Of a DNA stretch of 64,000 nucleotides, positions 51,101 through 59,202 are shown piece after piece (the first letter of the stretch is position 1; each line of letters opens with the position of its first letter). The stretch comes from Thermogemmatispora onikobensis (GTDB taxonomy: Bacteria > Chloroflexota > Ktedonobacteria > Ktedonobacterales > Ktedonobacteraceae), in NCBI RefSeq assembly GCF_001748285.1, contig NZ_BDGT01000001.1, positions 202,809 to 266,808 on the forward strand, read 5' to 3'. Below the pieces are notes generated by a model. That model saw only the letters and a program-made list of their open reading frames with translations. It was not told the DNA's origin and made no database searches. The translations under genes and the position numbers were made by a program.

Positions 51101-51120
51101 CAGTCAGTCAGCCAGTCAGC
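51101..51120 (+). repeat. CAGT/CAGC period-4 tract, copy 1
   Basis: CAGTCAGTCAGCCAGTCAGC, identical over 20 bases to a tract at 51870-51889 on the other side of the ArsR gene. Confidence 0.75.
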
Positions 51121-51151
51121 TCCCGCTCCCCCCTCGCTCGCCACCTGGTTG

Positions 51152-51628
51152 CTAGCGAATAATGCCACAGGAGGCAATACTGGCAGCGTGCTCCTGCAGG
51201 AGGGTCCCCGCAATGGTCAGGAGCAGGCGAAGGCGCTCGTCACTGAGACGGTAATAGACATATTTTCCTTCACGTACCCCCTGCACCAGGCCGCACCAGC
51301 GCAGGCAACTCAGATGGGTCGAGACCCGCCCTTGGGGCGCGCCCAGGGCCGCGACCAGCTCGCTGACTGTGCGCCCCTCAACAGGGGCCTCCAGTAGCAG
51401 CGCCAGCAGGCGCAACCGGGTCGGATCACTAAGTACCTTGAAGAAGCGCGCATAGAGCTCAGCGACCTCGGGCGTCAGGGCGCCCGCGCCCTCAGGCTGC
51501 TTCCTTGCCTCATGACGCTGCCGACCTGCCAGGCCGGCCATCGTCACCACCTGTGACGTGACGCCGGCGTTGTTGCTCTCTCCCTCGCTCTGCATATGCA
51601 CATTTGCCTCTTTTTCAGGTGTTGCCAT
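51152..51628 (-). CDS. ArsR/SmtB-family metal sensor, CmtR-like
   Basis: 158 residues from ATG 51628. Residues 1-55 are a flexible N-terminus. The winged helix-turn-helix (about 58-130) reads FFKVLSDPTRLRLLALLLEAP, SELVAALGAPQGRVSTHLSCLR. Cys108 and Cys112 lie in the recognition helix as CLRWC, and Cys154 is near the C-terminus. This three-cysteine arrangement matches the cadmium/lead sensor CmtR of Mycobacterium (Cys57, Cys61, Cys102) in spacing. It should release DNA on binding Cd or Pb. No efflux gene is next to it; the ArsR-CDF operon lies 7 kb away. A promoter at 51669-51697 precedes it. Confidence 0.85.
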   Translation of the reverse strand: MATPEKEANVHMQSEGESNNAGVTSQVVTMAGLAGRQRHEARKQPEGAGALTPEVAELYARFFKVLSDPTRLRLLALLLEAPVEGRTVSELVAALGAPQGRVSTHLSCLRWCGLVQGVREGKYVYYRLSDERLRLLLTIAGTLLQEHAASIASCGIIR

Positions 51629-51668
51629 ACTTCGGCTATCATATGCATCCGTATAGGCTGATAGGAGG

Positions 51669-51697
51669 ATGATATCATTCGGTAAGGCGCGCGTCAA
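51669..51697 (-). promoter_or_regulatory. promoter of the CmtR-like gene
   Basis: On the minus strand TTGACG (51697-51692), a 17-nt spacer and TATCAT (51674-51669). The downstream CTATCA...TGATAG inverted repeat could be the sensor's own operator. Confidence 0.6.
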
Positions 51698-51869
51698 GGA
51701 AAGCACCCCTGGGACTTGCTGGCCTGTAGTGTGGCGGTAGCCTTCCGGCCAGGGGACAGGGAGGAAAGAGACAGGTAGGTCAGGCAGGCAAGCCTGGGCG
51801 ACAATTCCGGTGAGTGTACTATACTAATACTGACCGTTCTGCTGCAGCTGACGAGGGCATGGCGCACTG

Positions 51870-51892
51870 CAGTCAGTCAGCCAGTCAGCCAG
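51870..51892 (+). repeat. CAGT/CAGC period-4 tract, copy 2
   Basis: Contains the same 20-mer as 51101-51120, extended by three bases, in the leader of the rightward membrane-protein gene. Confidence 0.75.
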
Positions 51893-51957
51893 AACAGCCT
51901 GGAGGAGAAATTGAGGATTGCCTATCCGTCCCTACTGGGAAGGGAAGCACACAACGT

Positions 51958-52431
51958 ATGTGGAAAGATCTGCTTGCTCAAGGAAAATTTGCACGGCTCT
52001 GCCATTTAGCTGCCAGATTGATCCTGGTATTTGGGTTGGCTACTGCCGCAGTGGAGGTATACCTGATCTGGGGGACCTATCAGCGTCTCATCCAGCTCGG
52101 GCTGGCTCCCGGCAGCGGTGGGGCCTTTCTCGTCAGCCCGGACAATTCTCCGTATGTGCGGGTGATTGCCAGCAGCACTGTGAGCTGGCTGGACCTCGCG
52201 GGACCGCTGGCTTTTCTCTTCGGCACTCTCGCCACCACTATCTTTTATAGCCTCTTGCTGACCCTGATCGGGCATGTGCTCAGTGCTTTCGCCGGTTCCA
52301 CCCCTGTCAGAGGCCGCGCTGAAACGGCGCCGGATGGCCCCGGCGCAGATGAGACGGTGGATGACCTGGTTTTCCAATCGCTGGATGAGGTGGAGGCAGG
52401 CCAGAGGAGTCGAGGCGGACGAAGCCGTTAA
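51958..52431 (+). CDS. small membrane protein of unknown function
   Basis: 157 residues from ATG 51958, which has GGGAAGGGAAG upstream; an upstream ATG at 51859 would run through the CAGT tract. Two transmembrane helices are predicted: one near residues 14-37 (LAARLILVFGLATAAVEVYLIWG) and one near 77-107 (LAGPLAFLFGTLATTIFYSLLLTLIGHVL), joined by an external loop. The C-terminal 45 residues are polar and acidic and probably cytosolic. No family was recognised. It converges with the unknown helical-protein gene. Confidence 0.65.
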   Translation: MWKDLLAQGKFARLCHLAARLILVFGLATAAVEVYLIWGTYQRLIQLGLAPGSGGAFLVSPDNSPYVRVIASSTVSWLDLAGPLAFLFGTLATTIFYSLLLTLIGHVLSAFAGSTPVRGRAETAPDGPGADETVDDLVFQSLDEVEAGQRSRGGRSR

Positions 52432-52497
52432 ATTGGTGGAGTCTGGTCCGCTCCCGACTTCCCCCTCCCTCTTTCTGGTCTGGGCCAGCGCGCTCGC

Positions 52498-53340
52498 TCA
52501 GCCAGCGCTTGCGGCCAGCGGCAGACTGGCGCCGACCAGCTGGCTGATTGCGCGACTCATGCGCACAGGATTGCGCGTCGAGGTGAGATCGCGGTAGCCA
52601 TCAATGAGAACGAGGGCCCGCGGCCCTGCCTCTGTCTGCGATCGGGCTTCACCCCAAAGGCGCCGCTCTTGGCCTGCGCAGGAGCTCGCTCCCAGGCGAT
52701 TCATGACAAGCATATTCTCGCGGGCCAGCAGGCGATGTGGCAGATAGGCATAGAGTGGCGATTGCAGCTCCGCCAGTTGGGCCTCAATCTGCTCCGGCTC
52801 GTGGCCATAGCGACGGCAGGCTGCGCGCACCTGCTCACGCAACGCCTCCTCATCCGGGCTGAAGATTGCATCCAGAGCCTGGAGCAGATTCATCACGCGA
52901 TTCAGGAGCACGGCCCGGCCATGACGGAGTCGAAGCAGCAGCAGGTCCAGCCCCTGCTGGACGGAACGGCGAGCATCTTGGATCTGCCGCGTGAGATCGG
53001 CGAAAGGCATAGCGTCCAGCCGCCGCTGCAGGAAAGCGACCACTTCGGCGGTCTCACCCTCCTGCCAGCCGCGCAGCAGCTGCAGACAGCGCTCGCCCTC
53101 GTAGCGCGTGATTGTCTTGGGCACGCTCAGCAGGCGGTCCTTGCACTCACAGATCCAGAGGGCATGGAAATAGCGCACCGTCATCTCGACGGGGAAGGTT
53201 GCAAAACGTTCCTGACCCTGCACCTGCTGAACGAAGAGGAACGCGGCTTCAAATTCGGGGCGTAAGCGTGCAAAGGCATTCAGCTTCTGCTCGACCAGCA
53301 TCTCAGTAGCTTCGTCGCTTGTTGCTTGCCTGACGTACAT
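52498..53340 (-). CDS. helical protein of unknown function
   Basis: 280 residues. The sequence is almost entirely alpha-helical, rich in Leu, Arg, Glu and Gln, with no transmembrane segment or signal peptide. Distinct stretches are FATFPVEMTVRYFHALWICECKDRLLSVPKT and a central coiled-coil-like part, QGLDLLLLRLRHGRAVLLNRV. Codon use is typical of the neighbours. I do not recognise a family. Its 3' end abuts that of the membrane protein gene, and it diverges from the HTH-GAF gene across 466 bp. Confidence 0.7.
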   Translation of the reverse strand: MYVRQATSDEATEMLVEQKLNAFARLRPEFEAAFLFVQQVQGQERFATFPVEMTVRYFHALWICECKDRLLSVPKTITRYEGERCLQLLRGWQEGETAEVVAFLQRRLDAMPFADLTRQIQDARRSVQQGLDLLLLRLRHGRAVLLNRVMNLLQALDAIFSPDEEALREQVRAACRRYGHEPEQIEAQLAELQSPLYAYLPHRLLARENMLVMNRLGASSCAGQERRLWGEARSQTEAGPRALVLIDGYRDLTSTRNPVRMSRAISQLVGASLPLAASAG

Positions 53341-53806
53341 GGCTCGCCTCCCCTCAGAGCACTGGCTGGTTGACTACAGACCGACAGGTGCCGCCTGACC
53401 CCGGCAGGGAGGTGACGCGGGCCTGTATGGCCCTCTCTGCCCTCTTCTCCGCATCCACCCTCTCTGAGCGAGCGGGCAGGTCAGGCCGCGCCACTGCGAG
53501 TCAGGTGGCGGTGACAGCAGAGCTGGTCAGCTCCTCAATGATCCAGGAGCAGACATTTTGTGGCACCTTGGGATACCTTGCTCTTATTGTACTGCCATCA
53601 ACGGAGCAGGGCAAGCAGGACAGGAAGGCATAGTTTGGCGACCCCCGTGGCATCAGCCTGACCCTGCCCGGCGGGCCGAAACAGGTTGGGCAGGAAAGAG
53701 CGAGGCGCGTCGACTTAGGCGGCAGAAGAGTTGACGGTCAGGCGCTAAGCTGTTATCATGACGGAAGATCGGTGCAAGAGCCATTTCAGCAGCAAGGCAA
53801 CACGCT
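53341..53806. other. divergent intergenic region
   Basis: 466 bases between the unknown helical protein gene (leftward) and the HTH-GAF gene (rightward). It contains the promoter at 53731-53759. No gene was recognised. Confidence 0.45.
53731..53759 (+). promoter_or_regulatory. promoter of the HTH-GAF gene
   Basis: TTGACG (53731-53736), a 17-nt spacer and TATCAT (53754-53759), with a start near 53766 about 40 nt before the ATG. Same hexamers as the promoter of the CmtR-like gene. Confidence 0.7.
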
Positions 53807-54787
53807 ATGGATGAACCACGCACCTGGCGCGAACTGCTAGGAACCATCATCTCTGATACCCACGAGAGACAGCGCCTGGCTGAGGAGCTGGGGGTGACAC
53901 CCACTACCTTGACTCGGTGGGTCTCCGGCGCTTCCGATCCCCGCCCTCAGAATCTCCGCCTGTTACTCAAGGCGCTGCCTCAATACCGCGAGCAGCTGCA
54001 GGAGCTGATCCAGGCCGAGTTTGAGGACTTCGTCACAGCTCCTTCCGAGGACTCGTCCCTTGAGATTCCCGCCGCTTTCTATGCGCGAATCTTCCGGGCC
54101 CGCGCGACGACGACCGAGGCGATGCGTTATTGGTCGCTGAGCAACCTGATTCTCCAGCAGGCGCTGGGACAGCTCGACCCCGATCATATGGGGATGGCCG
54201 TGCGCGTGGTGCGCTGTATGCCTCCCAAGGAGGGGAAGATCCGCAGCCTGCGCGAGTGGCTCGGACTGGGCACGCCTCCCTGGGGGGGTGAGCTGGAACA
54301 TAAGGCGATGTTCTTGAGCGCCGAGTCGCTCTCAGGCTACGTCGTGAGTTCCTGCCGCCCGAACGCCATCCAGAATATCGATGAGGAGCACTCACTCATC
54401 CCCGCCCACCGCGACCCCCACGAGCACAGCGCCGCCGCCCACCCTATCCTCTACGCTGGGCGCGTCGCCGGCTGCTTCCTGGTCTCCAGCACTCAGCCCT
54501 ACTACTTCCTCTCCCAGGCTCGCCTGACGCTCATTCAGCAATACGCCGATTTGCTGGCTCTGGCCTTCGACCCCCAGGAGTTCTATGATCCCAAAGATAT
54601 CGAACTGCGGGTCATGCCCGATCAGAGCATCCAGCGACAGTATTTTATGCAGTTCCGCCGCCGCGTCTCAGAGGTGATGATGGAGGCCACACGCTCGGGC
54701 CACTCCCTCAATAATCTGCAGGCGGAACAGCGGGTCTGGCAGGAGCTGGAAGATAAGCTGCTCGAATTGTCTCTGCGACTCAATTGA
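53807..54787 (+). CDS. HTH- and GAF-domain regulator
   Basis: 326 residues. Residues 18-55 form an XRE-like helix-turn-helix (RQRLAEELGVTPTTLTRWVSG, then PRPQNLRLLLKALP). A linker helix follows. About residues 95-255 fit a GAF domain (AAHPILYAGRVAGCFLVSSTQPYYF and LIQQYADLLALAF). A C-terminal helix may dimerise. GAF domains bind small molecules or heme, so this is likely a ligand-responsive transcription factor. The next gene starts 26 bp downstream, so the two are probably co-transcribed. Cys residues in the GAF part (for example SSCRPNAI) may be redox ligands. Confidence 0.78.
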   Translation: MDEPRTWRELLGTIISDTHERQRLAEELGVTPTTLTRWVSGASDPRPQNLRLLLKALPQYREQLQELIQAEFEDFVTAPSEDSSLEIPAAFYARIFRARATTTEAMRYWSLSNLILQQALGQLDPDHMGMAVRVVRCMPPKEGKIRSLREWLGLGTPPWGGELEHKAMFLSAESLSGYVVSSCRPNAIQNIDEEHSLIPAHRDPHEHSAAAHPILYAGRVAGCFLVSSTQPYYFLSQARLTLIQQYADLLALAFDPQEFYDPKDIELRVMPDQSIQRQYFMQFRRRVSEVMMEATRSGHSLNNLQAEQRVWQELEDKLLELSLRLN

Positions 54788-54813
54788 AGAGGTTCTAGCA
54801 TAGAAGATCGTCT

Positions 54814-55641
54814 ATGTTCGACGATTTTATCAGGCGGGAGCAGGAGAACGGCGAGCTTGATCCGCGCTGGCGGCGCACCTGCCTGGGTGGTGGGCGCCTG
54901 AGCGTGGTGGAGCAGTCGCATCTGCGTCTGGAGCTGGAAGCCAGCCGTCAGGGGGAGTACAGCGATGCGCAGATCGACGACTATGGTGAGCTGCCGCGGC
55001 GCGCTTTCCCCTGGCGTCCGCCGCTGCGTTTGGAGGTTCGGGCCTGCTTCTCCCACCCAGCGGCGACGCTGGCCAGTACCGCGGAGACGCCTGGGCTGCT
55101 GCGTGGAACCGCTGGCTTTGGTTTCTGGAATTACCCGTTTTCGCTGCGCGGCGATGTATTGATGCTCCCCGAGGCGGTCTGGTTTTTTTACGCCTCGCCC
55201 CCTTCCAACATGGCGCTGGTACCAGGTGTACCGGGCTGGGGGTGGAAGGCGCAGGTGGTGCATGCGCTGCGTCCGGGCTTCCTGACGGCGGTCGTGCCTA
55301 CGGCGCTGGCCGCTCTCTGGGGGCGGCTCAGCGGCGAGCTGGGTCCCGCGGCACGCTGGTTACAGCGTCTGACCGGGACCCAGGAGCGTCTGCTGGAGGA
55401 GGTCGCTCTGACGGAGTGGCATACCTACGCACTTGAGTGGCTGTCGTCGCAGGCCCGTTTCTTCGTGGACGGCAACCTCCTCTTTACTGCCCCTACCCCG
55501 CCCCTGCGTCCCCTGGGCTTCGTCGCCTGGGTGGACAACCAGTATGCCATCGCTACGCCGCGCGGTACCCTGCGCTTTGGCACGATTGCGACGGGTCGCC
55601 AGTGGCTCGATCTCGACTACGTGCGGATCGAGCCGCTCTAG
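54814..55641 (+). CDS. concanavalin A-like lectin/glucanase-fold protein
   Basis: 275 residues. The fold resembles GH16/LamG beta-sandwiches: [31 protein letters not shown], and near the C-terminus [20 protein letters not shown], the strand that follows the active site in GH16 enzymes. The catalytic ExDxxE motif of GH16 is not visible, so it may only bind carbohydrate. There is no signal peptide, which is odd for a glycan-binding protein. It lies 26 bp behind the HTH-GAF gene. Its stop codon overlaps the stop codon of clpP on the other strand within CTAG. Confidence 0.65.
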   Translation: MFDDFIRREQENGELDPRWRRTCLGGGRLSVVEQSHLRLELEASRQGEYSDAQIDDYGELPRRAFPWRPPLRLEVRACFSHPAATLASTAETPGLLRGTAGFGFWNYPFSLRGDVLMLPEAVWFFYASPPSNMALVPGVPGWGWKAQVVHALRPGFLTAVVPTALAALWGRLSGELGPAARWLQRLTGTQERLLEEVALTEWHTYALEWLSSQARFFVDGNLLFTAPTPPLRPLGFVAWVDNQYAIATPRGTLRFGTIATGRQWLDLDYVRIEPL

Positions 55642-56264
55642 AGGGCCGATGAGCCTTTCGCCTCCTTGATAGGTGGTTCCAGCACTTCGTCGATGATGCC
55701 ATATTCCACGGCCTCAGCGGCGCTCAGGAAGAAGTCGCGGTCGGTGTCATGCTTGATGCGCTCCAGGGGCTGGCCAGTATGTAGCTGAATGATCTCGTTG
55801 AGCATGTCGCGAGTATGGAGCATTTCGCGGGCATGGATCTCGATGTCACTGGCCTGGCCGCTGACGCCGCTGGCAGTCCACGGCTGATGCAGATGGATGC
55901 GGGCATGCGGCAGGGCCCGACGCCGTCCACGGTCCCCTGCCATCAGCAGGATAGTACCAAAGCTGGCGGCATAGCCGACACAGGTGGTGGCGATGGGGCA
56001 GGGCAGCATACGCATGGTATCGTAAATGCCCAGTCCAGCGGTAATGACCCCGCCCGGTGAGCTGATGTAGAGGTTGATCTCTCGCTCGCTGCTCTCGGCA
56101 GCCAGAAAGAGGAGTTGGGCAATGACCAGTCCGGCCATTTGTTCCTCGATCGGGCCGTTGATCAGAATGATGCGCTCTTTGAGCAGACGAGAGTAGAGAT
56201 CGTAGGCGCGCTCTCCGCGTCCCGTGGCTTCGATGACGGTCGGTACGTAAAGGGTAGCACTCAT
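55638..56264 (-). CDS. clpP: ATP-dependent Clp protease proteolytic subunit
   Basis: 208 residues from ATG 56264, with AAAGGACC upstream. The catalytic triad is Ser101 in [11 protein letters not shown], His126 in HLHQPW and Asp177 in [37 protein letters not shown] is the substrate-strand region. It forms tetradecameric proteolytic chambers with ClpX or ClpC-type unfoldases. It follows the DUF4177-like gene by 55 bp on the same strand and faces the ClgR-like regulator gene, a known regulator-target arrangement. The N-terminal axial loop looks somewhat shortened. Confidence 0.95.
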   Translation of the reverse strand: MSATLYVPTVIEATGRGERAYDLYSRLLKERIILINGPIEEQMAGLVIAQLLFLAAESSEREINLYISSPGGVITAGLGIYDTMRMLPCPIATTCVGYAASFGTILLMAGDRGRRRALPHARIHLHQPWTASGVSGQASDIEIHAREMLHTRDMLNEIIQLHTGQPLERIKHDTDRDFFLSAAEAVEYGIIDEVLEPPIKEAKGSSAL

Positions 56265-56319
56265 AACAACTGGTCCTTTCTCACGGTTGCCCTCTGTCTG
56301 GTCTTCGTTCCTTTGCAGC

Positions 56320-56625
56320 TTACTCTTCTCCGGCTGCCTCTCGCCTTGATTCGAGGAGGCGGCGTACAAAGTAGTAGTGCAGCTGGGTGCCGCTTCCGCT
56401 GGCGCGCTCGTCGACAATAGCCTGGAGCAGCCAGCCCTCTTGCCCAAGCCTGGCCAGGCTGGCCTCGGAGAGCAGTGGCTCTTTGCGCAGATCAAGGCTG
56501 ATGAGACGATACTCCCAGCGGGGAGGCTCCAGCTGGTGCTCTTCATAAACAATGGGAATATGCAAGGTTGACTGGATGTGTTCTTGTGTATATGACAGGA
56601 AGAGAGCCAGAGGACGTGGTAGCAT
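56320..56625 (-). CDS. DUF4177-like small protein
   Basis: 101 residues from ATG 56625, with AAAGGAG 9 nt upstream. The middle reads [36 protein letters not shown], close to the DUF4177 pattern in which a short alpha-beta domain ends in GxEGWxL. The C-terminus is basic ([14 protein letters not shown]). It is the first gene before clpP and probably shares its promoter, perhaps under control of the ClgR-like regulator. Function unknown. Confidence 0.65.
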   Translation of the reverse strand: MLPRPLALFLSYTQEHIQSTLHIPIVYEEHQLEPPRWEYRLISLDLRKEPLLSEASLARLGQEGWLLQAIVDERASGSGTQLHYYFVRRLLESRREAAGEE

Positions 56626-56745
56626 GCGGATACTCCTTTCTCTTCTCTGATGCGACGTCGGCCTGCCTGGTCAGGTTCGGTTCAGGTTTCCGCCTCGCCT
56701 GCTCCTCCCCTGCTGCGACCGGCAAGCCGGAAAGGGGAGGACACC

Positions 56746-56774
56746 TTGAATATAGCAAAGTGGAGGGGTATAGT
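56746..56774 (+). promoter_or_regulatory. promoter of the ClgR-like gene
   Basis: TTGAAT (56746-56751), a 17-nt spacer and TATAGT (56769-56774), with a start near 56781. Both 19-bp palindromes lie directly downstream. Confidence 0.65.
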
Positions 56775-56785
56775 GATAGCAAAAA

Positions 56786-56804
56786 GCGATGCTATCAGCA
56801 TAGC
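56786..56804. promoter_or_regulatory. operator-like palindrome A
   Basis: GCGATGCTATCAGCATAGC, a 19-nt palindrome with one mismatch. It begins about 5 bp after the predicted transcription start and is the first of a pair. Confidence 0.6.
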
Positions 56805-56814
56805 TGTCCGCCAG

Positions 56815-56833
56815 GCTATGCTATCAGCATAGC
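56815..56833. promoter_or_regulatory. operator-like palindrome B
   Basis: GCTATGCTATCAGCATAGC, a perfect 19-nt palindrome with 8-bp arms and an ATC centre. Palindromes A and B share the 20-mer ATGCTATCAGCATAGCTGTC as a direct repeat with a period of 29 bp. Confidence 0.7.
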
Positions 56834-56898
56834 TGTCGAAAGCGGCAGAGAGGCCACAGACTCCTCTGCAAAGGAGGAGCGCAGAAAGGAGCGTGGGG

Positions 56899-57336
56899 AT
56901 GGCCGATCTTCAAGAGACGCTCGGGAAGGTGATTCGCCGGGCGCGCCAGCAGCGCCGGCTGACGATGCGCGAGCTGGGAGAGCGCGCTGGTCTCTCGGAG
57001 ATCTATGTCGGTGAAATTGAGCGCGGCCAGAAGTATCCCTCGGCCCGGGTACTGGAGAGTGTGGCAGCGGCCCTTGATCTGGAGGTCGCCGAGTTATTGG
57101 AGCTGGTTGCTACCGAGCTGCGCGAAGCCTCGGCGGCAGCCCGCGGCGGAACCGGTGGCCTCGGCTTCGGCTTCGGGAGACCGGAGCCTGTTCGCAGCAG
57201 CATCGGCACTCAGGAGAAGGGAGCCGCGTCCAGCGAACCATTGGCAGCTCAGCAGGTGTTGACGATGGCCAGCTTCAGTTCCCTGTTGCTGGCCGGACGG
57301 CTGGGAGAGGCGGCGATCCGGCGCTCACGCCGCTAA
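56899..57336 (+). CDS. XRE-family regulator, ClgR-like
   Basis: 145 residues from ATG 56899, with GAAAGGAG upstream. The helix-turn-helix (about 8-62) reads LGKVIRRARQQRRLTMRELGERAG and SEIYVGEIERGQKYPSARVLESVAAALDLEVAELLEL. The pattern LSEIYVGEIERGQKYPSA is close to that of ClgR, the actinobacterial activator of clp genes. The C-terminal half is Gly/Ala-rich and probably flexible. It is divergent from the DUF4177-clpP pair and has twin palindromes just after its own promoter, so autorepression and control of clpP are likely. The ClgR identity is inference from resemblance and context. Confidence 0.75.
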   Translation: MADLQETLGKVIRRARQQRRLTMRELGERAGLSEIYVGEIERGQKYPSARVLESVAAALDLEVAELLELVATELREASAAARGGTGGLGFGFGRPEPVRSSIGTQEKGAASSEPLAAQQVLTMASFSSLLLAGRLGEAAIRRSRR

Positions 57337-57359
57337 GCCAGGATACGTGCTTCGGCTCG

Positions 57360-57417
57360 CAACAGAGGAGGGCTCACAGGCGCAGACGGTCTGGCGCTAC
57401 CCTCCTCTGTTGTGTTT
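57360..57417 (+). terminator. terminator of the ClgR-like gene
   Basis: Perfect 13-bp arms CAACAGAGGAGGG (57360-57372) and CCCTCCTCTGTTG (57400-57412) with a 27-nt loop, followed by TGTTT. A convincing intrinsic terminator. Confidence 0.7.
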
Positions 57418-57567
57418 CGCCGGAAGGCAAGCCTTGCCTTGCATCAGCTTTGCATGGTGACCACAGTGTGGCAGAGGGACCGGGCGCGGCTGTGCAGGTG
57501 CTGGCGAGCTGGCCTGACGTGACAGCGGGCGCTAGAGGCTAGATGAGAAGAGTAAAGCCCCTTTCCG

Positions 57568-57897
57568 TCACGAGCGCCACCAGCGGCGCGGTCGATGGGC
57601 ATAGCTGCCACGACGATAGTAGTAGGGAGAGAGGCGACGATAGGCGAAGGCACTCCAGATGAAGACCAGGACCGCCGCCGCCAATACCGACGTTACCAGC
57701 GGAACGCCATTGAGGTATGGCTCACCACTGATGTGCCAGTGGAGGACACCATCAACCAGAAAAATGGCCAGCAGGCCCAACAGAATGGCCCCAACAATGC
57801 CACCAGGGGCGTGACGACGAGCGATGAATTCTCCCACTACTCCAACAATAGCGGCAATGATAACCCAGATGATGAGCTGCTCCAGGCTGATAGTCAT
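57568..57897 (-). CDS. GlsB/YeaQ/YmgE-like small membrane protein
   Basis: 109 residues from ATG 57897, preceded by AGGAGGTG. Three hydrophobic segments are visible: IIWVIIAAIVGVVGEFI, then GGIVGAILLGLLAIFLVDGV, then VTSVLAAAVLVFIWSAF. The pattern fits the transglycosylase-associated (GlsB/YeaQ) family, usually stress-linked. The C-terminal tail is very basic (RRLSPYYYRRGSYAHRPRRWW) and probably touches membrane lipids or nucleic acid. It lies between the ClgR-like and ACT genes, with no clear operon partner. Confidence 0.8.
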   Translation of the reverse strand: MTISLEQLIIWVIIAAIVGVVGEFIARRHAPGGIVGAILLGLLAIFLVDGVLHWHISGEPYLNGVPLVTSVLAAAVLVFIWSAFAYRRLSPYYYRRGSYAHRPRRWWRS

Positions 57898-58105
57898 GTT
57901 GACATGCACCTCCTTGTTTGAGCCGGTCTCGCCCGGCTTTCCCTGGATGCTCGCTTCTACAGCATCTGGGTAAAACACGTGCTTCCCGCGCCGCGGGTTT
58001 CAGGCCGCCCAAGCCAGGAACGCTCTTTGCCGGCCCGCACCCCTCTCCCGCAGAGGGAGAACGCAGACCAGACTGCCTCGCTTTGTGCTCCTCTCCCCCT
58101 TATGG

Positions 58106-58498
58106 CTATAGGAATTCGTGGCCGTGAGCCAGGAGAACGGCCCGCGCGGCTTCTAGCTGCGGCTCGCGCACTAAAAGATAGTCGGTATCGTAGGTAGAGA
58201 GCGCAAAGACCGGAATGTGGGCCTCGGCCAGTGGCTTGAGCAGCGTGGCGAGTATCCCAGTCAAAGCAAAATCAAGGGGACCCACGACCTTGAGGGCGGC
58301 CCAATCTGACGCACAGGGTACACCTTCGGGCACCCACGCTTGAGGGCAAACCACCGACAGCTCATCGGCGGTCCAGGTGAGCGCTAGCAAAGCCTGCCGT
58401 TCCAGGCCGGCGGCAGAGAGCCAGCCCGGCAGCGGACTGTCAGGAGCGAGGCGGCAAATCGCCAACTGGCGCGCAGCTACCTGCAACTGCATGGGCAT
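58106..58498 (-). CDS. ACT-domain protein (CASTOR-like)
   Basis: 130 residues from ATG 58498 (or ATG 58492), with AAAGGAC upstream. Two ACT-like units are implied: an N-terminal one (LQVAARQLAICRL) and a C-terminal one with the family hallmark LTWTADELSVVCP, LKVVGPLDFALTGILATLLKPL and AHIPVFALSTYDTDYLLV. ACT domains of this type sense amino acids. The partner enzyme is not in the neighbourhood. It diverges from the ArsR-CDF operon. Confidence 0.85.
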   Translation of the reverse strand: MPMQLQVAARQLAICRLAPDSPLPGWLSAAGLERQALLALTWTADELSVVCPQAWVPEGVPCASDWAALKVVGPLDFALTGILATLLKPLAEAHIPVFALSTYDTDYLLVREPQLEAARAVLLAHGHEFL

Positions 58499-58660
58499 CT
58501 GTCCTTTCTCATCTCTCGCTGGCACCAGTTCGGGCCACCATCCTACCTCTAGCAAGGCCCAAATGGCGGCCCGTCCAGCAGAGCCTTTCTGCATGAGAAC
58601 TGGACCTACGATAGCATAGCCTTTCGGTCCTGTCCAGGCACGCTCGCCCCTTCCGTTGGA

Positions 58661-58689
58661 TTGCAAGCAAGCAGCATCGATGTTATAGT
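58661..58689 (+). promoter_or_regulatory. promoter of the ArsR-CDF operon
   Basis: TTGCAA (58661-58666), a 17-nt spacer and TATAGT (58684-58689), with a start near 58696 and a leader of about 57 nt. No clear 12-2-12 ArsR operator was recognised, but the A/G-rich leader may hold one. Confidence 0.65.
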
Positions 58690-58752
58690 AGTAAGAGAAA
58701 GGAAAGCTGCATAGCTGTACAGGTTTTACGAAGACGAAAGGAGTAAGCCGGG

Positions 58753-59202
58753 ATGGCCACTCGTCCGCGAGGGAGCGAGACAAGGGGGAGCGCCGAGGTG
58801 GCAGATCTCTGCCAGGTGCGCGCGGTGCATCCTGAGCAGGTCGAGGCGGTACGACAAAGCTTGCTGCCCCAGGAAAGTGCAACGCGCACAGCAGCCCTTT
58901 TTGCCGTTCTCAATGATCCGACGCGCTTGCAAGTGCTCTTTGCTCTGCTGCACGCGCCAGCTGGCGAGCTTTGCGTGTGCGATTTGGCTGCCGGCCTTGG
59001 TCGGGATGATACGACCATCTCGCATCAGCTACGGGTGCTACGCACGCAAGGCATTGTGAGTATGCGCAAAGTCGGACGAGTGGTTTACTACCGTCTCGTC
59101 GACGATCATGTCCGTCAATTGCTTGAGTTGGGCCTGGCCCATGCGAGCGAGCCGGCAGGAGGGTCACCCGCTCCATTTTCCAGGGTGGAGGTTTCCGCAT
59201 GA
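58753..59202 (+). CDS. ArsR-family metal-responsive repressor
   Basis: 149 residues. The winged helix-turn-helix (about 45-125) includes LFAVLNDPTRLQVLFALLHAP and DLAAGLGRDDTTISHQLRVLR. The metal motif ELCVCDLA (Cys74, Cys76) with Cys20 near the N-terminus matches the alpha3N site of CadC/SmtB-type sensors of Cd, Pb or Zn. Its stop codon overlaps the start of the CDF gene (ATGA), so it is translated together with the exporter it presumably represses. Confidence 0.92.
   Translation: MATRPRGSETRGSAEVADLCQVRAVHPEQVEAVRQSLLPQESATRTAALFAVLNDPTRLQVLFALLHAPAGELCVCDLAAGLGRDDTTISHQLRVLRTQGIVSMRKVGRVVYYRLVDDHVRQLLELGLAHASEPAGGSPAPFSRVEVSA

Larger units (their letters stand above)
51629..51957. other. 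divergent intergenic region with ArsR promoter
   Basis: About 330 bases holding the ArsR promoter, an inverted repeat with CTATCA/TGATAG arms (about 51634-51662) between that promoter and the start codon, and the period-4 tracts at 51771-51790 and 51870-51892. TATACT near 51820 may be the -10 of the rightward membrane-protein gene. Confidence 0.4.

Noticed and set aside
51101..51892. Possible CRISPR array in the repeated CAGT tracts
   Set aside because: The copies are simple period-4 sequence, not repeat-spacer units, and no cas genes are present.
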